A stretch of 10,198 nt of DNA, taken from contig CAITLX010000358.1 in assembly GCA_903893335.1 (NCBI GenBank), forward strand, positions 1 to 10,198, in the 5' to 3' direction. The stretch is from an uncultured delta proteobacterium (GTDB lineage: Bacteria > Myxococcota_A > Polyangia > Polyangiales > Polyangiaceae). Below are positions 5,998 through 10,198 of this stretch, piece after piece (the first letter of the stretch is position 1; every line of letters begins with the position of its first letter). The notes under the pieces were generated by a model that saw only the letters and a program-made list of their open reading frames with translations, was not told where the DNA came from and did not search any database. Both the position numbers and the translations under genes were made by a program.

Positions 5998-7284
5998 TCA
6001 ACGCCCGGAGAGCCAGTCGCGGAACGTCGACCTCGGCACGCCGAGGGCGCGAGCTGCGGCGCTCGCGTTGCCTTCGTGGCGCTCGAGCAGCTCCCTGGCG
6101 TGGTCCGACGACACCTGCGCGCGCGTCGCGCACGCGACCGGGTGCAGGCTCCGCGCGACGTCGTCGGTGCAGATGCTGACGGCGGAGGCGCGCAGCGCAG
6201 CCCGGTAGAGCACGTTGCGGAGCTCGCGCACGTTGCCTGGCCAGCCGTACGCGGCGAGCTTGCCGACCGCGCCAGGGGTGAGCTCCTTCGCCCCGACCTC
6301 GTCGCGCAGACCTCGCAGGACGTGCTCCGCGAGCGCAGGGATGTCGCTCCGGCGGTCGCGCAACGGCGGCACGTCGACGAGGAACACGGCCAGCCGCTGG
6401 TAGAGGTCCGCGCGAAAGCTGCCCGCGCCGACGCGCTCGTCGAGCGACGCCCAGGTCGCGCTCACCACGCGGACATCGACCTTTCGCCGCAAGCGCGCCC
6501 CGACCGCGCGCACCTCGCCGTCCTCCAGCACCCGCAGCAGCTTCACTTGCAGGTCGAGTGTGAGCTCGGCGACCTCATCGAGGAAGAGCGTGCCGCCATG
6601 CGCCTCGGTGAACGCGCCGTCGCGCGCGATGTGCGCGCCCGTGAAAGCGCCTCGCTCGTGACCGAAGAGCTCCGCGTCGGCGAGCTCGCGGGGCAGCGTG
6701 CCCACGTTCAGCGGGACGTAGGCGCGCGCGTGGCGAGGCCCGATCGCGTGGATGGCGCGGGCGAGCACGTCCTTGCCGGCGCCCGTCTCGCCGCGCAGCA
6801 GCACGGGACCGCGCACCGCGGCGATGCGACGAACCTGACGCGCGACCTCTTGCATCGCCGTCGAGCTTCCGATGACGCCGGGCAAGGGCTCCACCGTGGG
6901 CTCGGAGGCCCCGAGCAACGCGGGCGCCGGCCCGCACGTGACCACCGCGCGCCCCGCCACGAAGCTCGCGCCCGGCTCGAGGATGGCGCGCTCGACACGC
7001 GCCCCGCCGACGACGACCCCGTTGGTCGAGCCGAGGTCCTCGACGACCGCCCGCCCGCGCTCGACCCGCACGCCGCAATGCCTCCCGCTCACCGTGCGGT
7101 CTGCGACGCGCAGATCGGCGGCCCGCCCCGAGCCGAACACCACGCGCTCCCCTTCTCGCAGCAGGAGACCGACGGGGCCGCAGGCTGCCCCCACCTCGAT
7201 CCACCAGGGGCCTGCCGTCGCGGCCTGCCTCAGCTCCAGCGTCTCGTCGCCGCCCCTGGTGTCACCGACCTCGACCTCGCGCAT
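5998..7284 (-). CDS. FHA domain sigma-54-dependent transcriptional activator
   Basis: A 428-aa cytoplasmic enhancer-binding protein that would activate sigma-54 promoters by ATP hydrolysis. Residues about 28-115 form an FHA domain with its phosphothreonine-binding residues visible: GSGR (51-54), SGRH (66-69) and STNG (86-89). The input is therefore likely a Ser/Thr kinase target, not a two-component partner. Residues about 136-365 are the AAA+ domain: Walker A GETGAGKD (165-172), GAFTGA sigma-54 contact loop (212-217), Walker B GGTLFLDE (230-237), FRADLYQRL (290-298) and sensor II GWPGNVREL (347-355). Residues about 395-428 are a Fis-type helix-turn-helix (ASAAARALGVPRSTFRDWL). All motifs are intact, so it should be functional. 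The start at 7284 is fixed by GGAG 7 bp upstream; the frame stays open about 1 kb further, antisense to the barrel gene, but that is a shadow. FHA activators are a myxobacterial speciality. The divergent barrel gene is the nearest possible target. Confidence 0.93.
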   Translation of the reverse strand: MREVEVGDTRGGDETLELRQAATAGPWWIEVGAACGPVGLLLREGERVVFGSGRAADLRVADRTVSGRHCGVRVERGRAVVEDLGSTNGVVVGGARVERAILEPGASFVAGRAVVTCGPAPALLGASEPTVEPLPGVIGSSTAMQEVARQVRRIAAVRGPVLLRGETGAGKDVLARAIHAIGPRHARAYVPLNVGTLPRELADAELFGHERGAFTGAHIARDGAFTEAHGGTLFLDEVAELTLDLQVKLLRVLEDGEVRAVGARLRRKVDVRVVSATWASLDERVGAGSFRADLYQRLAVFLVDVPPLRDRRSDIPALAEHVLRGLRDEVGAKELTPGAVGKLAAYGWPGNVRELRNVLYRAALRASAVSICTDDVARSLHPVACATRAQVSSDHARELLERHEGNASAAARALGVPRSTFRDWLSGR

Positions 7285-7527
7285 CGGAAGGCTCCCTCTG
7301 GACCGGACGAGGTCCGCGCCGCCTTCGGCTCTCACCGGGGGGAGGTTGTGCAAAGCGGAGCCGTATCCATCGTCACCCGCTCGACACCGGGGCGACATGT
7401 CCCGCCGATAACTTGAGCGCGCTCCCGAGCAGGAGTACCTACACACTTGCGAAACGCCCGCGAAACGCGGCAACGAACGCCGCCGATCGGGGGGACCCCA
7501 CGGCAACCCATTCGAAGAGGACGATCC
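7285..7527. promoter_or_regulatory. Divergent intergenic region between FHA activator and barrel gene
   Basis: These 243 bp must hold the promoters of both genes. On the minus strand GGAG (7292-7295) is the activator's ribosome site, and just upstream GGACC (7300-7304) / GGTCC (7311-7315) could form a small leader hairpin. An imperfect dyad GGGGCGACA/TGTCCCGCC (7389-7406, 7 of 9 pairs) and a perfect palindrome GAGCGCGCTC (7415-7424) are candidate protein sites. TTGAGC (7413-7418) could be a -35 for the barrel gene, but TACCTA 17 bp on (7436-7441) is a poor -10. On the plus strand GAGG (7517-7520) is the barrel gene's ribosome site. I found no TGGCAC-N5-TTGC sigma-54 promoter by eye on either strand. 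Confidence 0.5.
7449..7468 (+). repeat. Direct repeat GCGAAACGC x2 with 11-bp period
   Basis: GCGAAACGC occurs at 7449-7457 and again at 7460-7468, a start-to-start spacing of 11 bp, about one helical turn. A looser relative, ACGAACGC, follows at 7473-7480. Position (about 60-80 bp before the barrel ATG) and spacing suit a regulator binding head-to-tail on one face of the DNA. Confidence 0.6.
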
Positions 7528-8127
7528 ATGAAGAAACTCACTGCAGTGGCGCTCACGCTGGCTGGCTCGCTCGTCGCAACGGCGGCGATCGCTGACGCCC
7601 CGGGCGCCGGGCCGGCGAAGTTCGGCACGGCCAACTCGATCGTGATCTCGGCCAACGCGCTCAACATCCTGAGCTACGCGTCGACCAAGCCCGACTCGGG
7701 TGACAGCTCGACCGACATGAAGCTCGGCGGCTTCACCGACCTCGCCGGCATCGGCGCCGACTGGTTCGTGGCCGAGAACATCTCGATCGGCGGCGGGCTC
7801 CAGTACCACACGAGCAAGGTCAAGGACACCGCGACCGAGATCTCGTTCCTCCCGCGCCTCGGCTACGTGATGGACATGGGCCCGAACGCCCTGTGGCTCC
7901 AGGCCGGCCTCGCCTACACCTCGTCCGACCCGGGCGGCGGCGCGGACAAGTCGAGCAAGATGGGCGTGCAGGTCGCGGGCAGCTACCTGTACTTCATCGG
8001 CGGCTCGCGCGTGTTCATCGGGCCGCAGGCGTACCTGTCGCTCGACCTGTCGAACAAGACGGGCGACAACAACGGCCCCAAGACGACGGCGCTCGGCGTG
8101 CAGGGCTTGCTCGGCACGTACTTCTGA
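7528..8127 (+). CDS. Outer-membrane beta-barrel protein (small porin-like)
   Basis: A 199-aa protein with a classic signal peptide (MKKLTAVALTLAGSLVATAAIA, cleavage after A22 at AIA|DA). The mature part has alternating amphipathic strands rich in Gly, Tyr and Ser (GADWFVAENISIGGGLQYHTS, EISFLPRLGYVMDMG, ALWLQAGLAYTSS, GVQVAGSYLYFIGG, RVFIGPQAYLSLDLS, TTALGVQGLLGTYF) and a C-terminal phenylalanine, the signature read by the barrel-assembly machinery. This fits an 8-stranded OmpW/OmpX-sized outer-membrane protein; what it carries or binds cannot be told. The start at ATG 7528 is supported by GAGG 7 bp upstream and by the signal peptide beginning there. It is divergent from the FHA activator, has a long leader region, and ends at a strong terminator, so it looks like a separately controlled single gene. 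Confidence 0.82.
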   Translation: MKKLTAVALTLAGSLVATAAIADAPGAGPAKFGTANSIVISANALNILSYASTKPDSGDSSTDMKLGGFTDLAGIGADWFVAENISIGGGLQYHTSKVKDTATEISFLPRLGYVMDMGPNALWLQAGLAYTSSDPGGGADKSSKMGVQVAGSYLYFIGGSRVFIGPQAYLSLDLSNKTGDNNGPKTTALGVQGLLGTYF

Positions 8128-8152
8128 TCGACTCCGCTTCGCAGCACCCCGG

Positions 8153-8180
8153 ACGCCCTCCCTCTCACGAGGGGGGGCGT
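8153..8180 (+). terminator. Strong intrinsic terminator of the barrel gene
   Basis: A 12-bp stem (8153-8164 with 8169-8180, one G-U pair, arm ACGCCCTCCCTC) with a 4-nt TCAC loop begins 25 bp after the barrel stop and is followed shortly by TTTT (8186-8189). It is the best terminator in the window and separates the two barrel genes into different units, apart from read-through. Confidence 0.75.
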
Positions 8181-8227
8181 TCGCGTTTTGTGCCGGTGCC
8201 GAGCGGCAGCCGGGGTAAAGACCGACG

Positions 8228-8851
8228 ATGCGCTCGCGCCTGCCCCTCCTCGCCCTCCCCCTCGCGCTCGCCGCTCTCGCGCCCGACGCGCGCGCCGCCG
8301 AGCCGCAGCGAGCGGCGCCGCCCGACACCCGCTCGGGCCACTTCTACCTGGCGCCGAGCGTCGGCTTCGCGCGCCCGTCGGGCACGGCCGAAGCGGGGGT
8401 GCCGCAGTTCGACCGGGCAGCCTGGGGCACCTCCTACGGCGGACAGCTCGGCCTCGGCATCTCCCGCTACGTCATCGTCGGCGGGTATGGCGAGGTCGTC
8501 CGCTTCGGCGCGCCCGCCACCTGCGAGAGCTGCTCGGGCCACGGCTTCACGGCGGGAGCCTTCGCGCAATACCACCTCATCGACCACTCCCCCTTCGACC
8601 CCTGGGTCTCGTACGGCGTCGGCTGGCGCTCGACCACCTTCGCCACACCGGCAGGAGACGTCACCTACAGCGGAGTCGACTTCGCCCACCTCGGCTTCGG
8701 CGGCGATTGGTACCCGACACCCCTGGTCGGCTTCGGGCCTTACCTGACATTCGACTTCGGTCGCTACAGCGCTCGAACGCCGGGCACGATCGGCGACGGC
8801 GCGTTGCACTCGTTCATCGGCGTCGGGCTGCGCGTCGTCGTCGCGCCCTGA
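8228..8851 (+). CDS. Outer-membrane beta-barrel protein, second
   Basis: A 207-aa secreted protein: signal peptide MRSRLPLLALPLALAALAPDARA with cleavage after ARA (residue 23), then amphipathic strands such as GHFYLAPSVGFARP, GGQLGLGISRYVIVGGYGEVVRF, FTAGAFAQYHLID, PWVSYGVGWRST, FAHLGFGGDWYP, VGFGPYLTFDFGRYS and SFIGVGLRVVVAP. This is an outer-membrane barrel of OmpX/OmpW size. Unlike its neighbour it does not end in an aromatic residue (ends VVVAP). One loop carries two cysteines as CESC (C99, C102), unusual in a barrel and possibly a disulfide or metal site. It is unlike the first barrel in detailed sequence, so it is not an obvious recent duplicate. Only a weak ribosome site (GGGGTAAAG, 8212-8220) precedes the ATG, and the strong hairpin upstream means it probably depends on read-through or on a promoter I cannot see in the 47 bp between. 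Confidence 0.78.
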   Translation: MRSRLPLLALPLALAALAPDARAAEPQRAAPPDTRSGHFYLAPSVGFARPSGTAEAGVPQFDRAAWGTSYGGQLGLGISRYVIVGGYGEVVRFGAPATCESCSGHGFTAGAFAQYHLIDHSPFDPWVSYGVGWRSTTFATPAGDVTYSGVDFAHLGFGGDWYPTPLVGFGPYLTFDFGRYSARTPGTIGDGALHSFIGVGLRVVVAP

Positions 8852-8887
8852 GCCCGACTCCCCCGCCGACTCGGACGCAGCCGCGTA

Positions 8888-8924
8888 GCCGCTGCGCGCC
8901 CCGATCGAGGGCCGCTGCGCGCCC
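8888..8924. repeat. 14-bp direct repeat in convergent gap
   Basis: GCCGCTGCGCGCCC occurs at 8888-8901 and 8911-8924. The adjoining CCGATCGAGG (8901-8910) recurs at 8992-9001, just before the stop of the TPR gene. This may be low-complexity GC drift; no function is assigned. Confidence 0.5.
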
Positions 8925-8960
8925 ACAATCGCGGCCACCCCGAACGCGAGGCGCACACGA

Positions 8961-8994
8961 CGGCGGAGCGCGGCACGAAGCCGCGCACCCGCCG
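8961..8994. terminator. Long GC hairpin between convergent genes
   Basis: The core stem GCGCGGC (8968-8974) / GCCGCGC (8980-8986) has an ACGAA loop. Past an A-A mismatch and one bulged base the pairing continues outward (GG/CC, then CGGC/GCCG), giving about 13 pairs in all. It lies between the second barrel gene (+) and the TPR gene (-) and is probably a two-way terminator, though it lacks T-runs. Confidence 0.5.
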
Positions 8995-9002
8995 ATCGAG
9001 GC

Positions 9003-10198
9003 TCAGGCGCTGATGGCGATGCCGAGGAGCTTGCGCAGCGCGAAGTAGGGCTCGGACACCGAGTAGACGATGAGCTCCTTCATCTTGTCGGCGGCCGCGA
9101 GATCCCCAGGCATCGCCGGCTCGGCGGCCATGATCTTCTTCGCGATGTCGAGGTCGCCCGAGAGCAGCAGGCCAGCGCGTGACGCGGTGAAGTCCACGGC
9201 CTGGCTCCAGCGCTTCACGTTGGCCTTCGCGCCATTCTCGACGAAGAGCTTCACGGCGCGCTGCAGCCCGTCGAGGTAGACGGGCTCCAGGTACTTCGCG
9301 AGCTCGGCGGCCACCGCGTTGACCTGCGGAGCGATCTCCGCGGGAACGGGGAGGTCGGGGCGCGCGATCTTGATGCCGGCGAACAGCACCTGCTTGAGCT
9401 CCGCCTCGGTAGCGAAGAGGTTCTTGATGTAATGCTCGCCGCGGTACCCGCAGAGGTGCTTCGCGCAGATGAACGCGAGCTCCTGCGGCGTGAAGCCGGT
9501 GAGCACGCTGCGCCCCGCGAGCGTCGCGGGGGGCGAGACGGGCTGCGCTCCCAGCGCGCCCTGCACGTCGCTGCACACGTACAGCTCGGGGCAAGCGACG
9601 CCGAGCACCGCCGCCGCCCAGCCGAACGTCTTGGCGAAGGTGACGGTCGAGGTCGCCGGGTCCTGCCGGAACTTCTTCTCGAGCACCGGAAGCTGCTTGG
9701 CCGCCTTGAGCTGCGCCATCTTCGCGGTCAGCGCTGCGCGCGCGAGAAACTCGTAGATCTTGCCGATGTACAGGTTCTCGTCGGCGTGGAAGAGGCCCGC
9801 CGCCCAGAGCTTGTCGTCGAGACGCCCCTTCACCGGGAGCATGCCGCGCGGGCGGTAATCCTCGAAGAACTGCAGCTCCTCGGCGTCCGCCTTCTGGAAG
9901 AAGGCGAGCGCGGCGGCGGTGCACCACGCGGCGTCGTAGGACTGCTGGCGCAGGTAGATCTTGTAGAGCGCGCGGTACGGCTCGGGGCGAAGCGGATCGC
10001 GCTGTAGGATCTCCTGCTGCTCGGCCGCGGCCTCGACGAGCCGATCGGTGCGCTCGTAGAGCTCCGCGAGGATCTGGCGCTCGACGATCTCGTCGGGGCG
10101 CAGCCGCGCGGCCATCTTGAAGGCCTCGACCGCCGGCACCGCGTCACCGAGGCGATCGCGGTAGATGATGCCGAGGTTGTGCCAGAGGTTGAACTCCA
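9003..10198 (-). CDS. TPR protein with C-terminal degenerate M48-metallopeptidase-like domain (5' end outside window)
   Basis: The C-terminal 398 residues of a larger protein. The frame is open to the right edge and reads straight into another TPR helix pair (EFNLWHNLGIIYRDRLGDAV), so the GTG at 10139 is not the true start; residues below are numbered from it. TPR-type helices continue to about residue 90 (AVEAFKMAARLRPDE, LAELYERTDRLVEAAAEQQEIL, YRALYKIYLRQQSYDAAWCTAAAL) and normally bind other proteins. The region from about 95 to 378 has the layout of an M48 zinc peptidase: PELYVCSD (184-191), VLTGFTPQELAFICAKHLCGY (212-232) where M48 has its HExxH helix, and VDFTASRAGLLLSG (315-328) where M48 has its third zinc-ligand helix. 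The zinc residues are missing (AKHLCG instead of GHELGH; D...S instead of E...D), so it is probably a non-catalytic fold. There is no signal or membrane segment in the visible part. Function unknown. Confidence 0.8.
   Translation of the reverse strand, partial: EFNLWHNLGIIYRDRLGDAVPAVEAFKMAARLRPDEIVERQILAELYERTDRLVEAAAEQQEILQRDPLRPEPYRALYKIYLRQQSYDAAWCTAAALAFFQKADAEELQFFEDYRPRGMLPVKGRLDDKLWAAGLFHADENLYIGKIYEFLARAALTAKMAQLKAAKQLPVLEKKFRQDPATSTVTFAKTFGWAAAVLGVACPELYVCSDVQGALGAQPVSPPATLAGRSVLTGFTPQELAFICAKHLCGYRGEHYIKNLFATEAELKQVLFAGIKIARPDLPVPAEIAPQVNAVAAELAKYLEPVYLDGLQRAVKLFVENGAKANVKRWSQAVDFTASRAGLLLSGDLDIAKKIMAAEPAMPGDLAAADKMKELIVYSVSEPYFALRKLLGIAISA

Noticed and set aside
3872..6208. Plus-strand open frame of 778 codons overlapping the envelope genes in another frame
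   Set aside because: Very Arg/Ala-rich composition typical of a shifted frame; the Ala/Pro-rich and PEGA frames have a TM helix, signal peptide and SD sites.
7335..7365. Possible sigma-54 promoter (GG...TTTGCAC) on the minus strand upstream of the activator
   Set aside because: The spacing between the GG and GC elements is 9 instead of 10 and the -24 element does not match TGGCAC.
7285..8328. N-terminal extension of the FHA activator by about 348 codons
   Set aside because: It would run antisense through the barrel gene; GGAG 7 bp before the ATG at 7284 and the FHA domain starting soon after support the shorter form.
10137..10139. GTG as the start of the TPR protein
   Set aside because: The frame continues to the window edge and encodes an in-register TPR helix, so the gene starts outside.
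1..10198. tRNA, rRNA, CRISPR array, insertion sequence or phage genes
   Set aside because: No cloverleaf, repeat-spacer pattern, transposase motifs or terminal inverted repeats seen on reading both strands.

Overview
The window is about 10 kb of very GC-rich DNA (third codon positions are almost all G or C) that looks like the chromosome of a myxobacterium, most likely of the Sorangium/Polyangium group. This rests on gene types rather than a marker gene: a sigma-54 activator with an N-terminal FHA domain, a PEGA/TPR protein beside a single-span Ala/Pro-rich protein, a lipoprotein-type AMIN/Amidase_3 cell wall amidase, and a long TPR protein with a myxobacterial-looking C-terminal domain. I see no phage, transposon, CRISPR, tRNA or rRNA genes. 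The window reads as a regulatory and cell-envelope neighbourhood, not an obvious island.

Layout. Left edge to 1469 (+): the 3' part of a Nudix hydrolase with a NUDT19-like interrupted Nudix box, then, behind an AT-rich perfect palindrome, a small regulator in which a MerR/excisionase-type helix-turn-helix precedes an intact receiver domain. A 23-bp tandem duplication spans its stop codon, and a hairpin separates it from the convergent amidase (1565-3259, -). The amidase is divergent, with only 25 bp between start codons, from a small YbjN/CesT-like chaperone-fold gene (3285-3746, +). Two envelope genes follow (+): a one-TM Ala/Pro-rich protein (3801-4637) and a secreted TPR-PEGA protein with two hydrophobic segments (4683-5894), probably one operon. 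On the minus strand lies the FHA/AAA+/Fis activator (5998-7284), divergent from a small outer-membrane beta-barrel gene (7528-8127, +). That barrel gene ends in the strongest hairpin of the window and is followed by a second barrel gene (8228-8851, +). A GC hairpin sits between it and the convergent gene at the right edge, a TPR protein that enters from outside (9003 to beyond 10198, -).

How the genes may work together. Three products act on or sit in the envelope by clear sequence signals (amidase, two barrels), and the PEGA pair probably bridges membrane and periplasm. Two are regulators with no partner kinase in view. The FHA activator would read a phosphothreonine signal from a Ser/Thr kinase, and its divergent barrel neighbour is a natural candidate target, although I could not find a -24/-12 promoter between them. 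I found no coherent new multi-gene system. The most unusual items are the C-terminal domain of the right-edge TPR protein, which looks like an M48 metallopeptidase fold with its zinc-binding residues lost; the AT-rich operator-like palindrome; and the one-helical-turn direct repeat ahead of the barrel gene.
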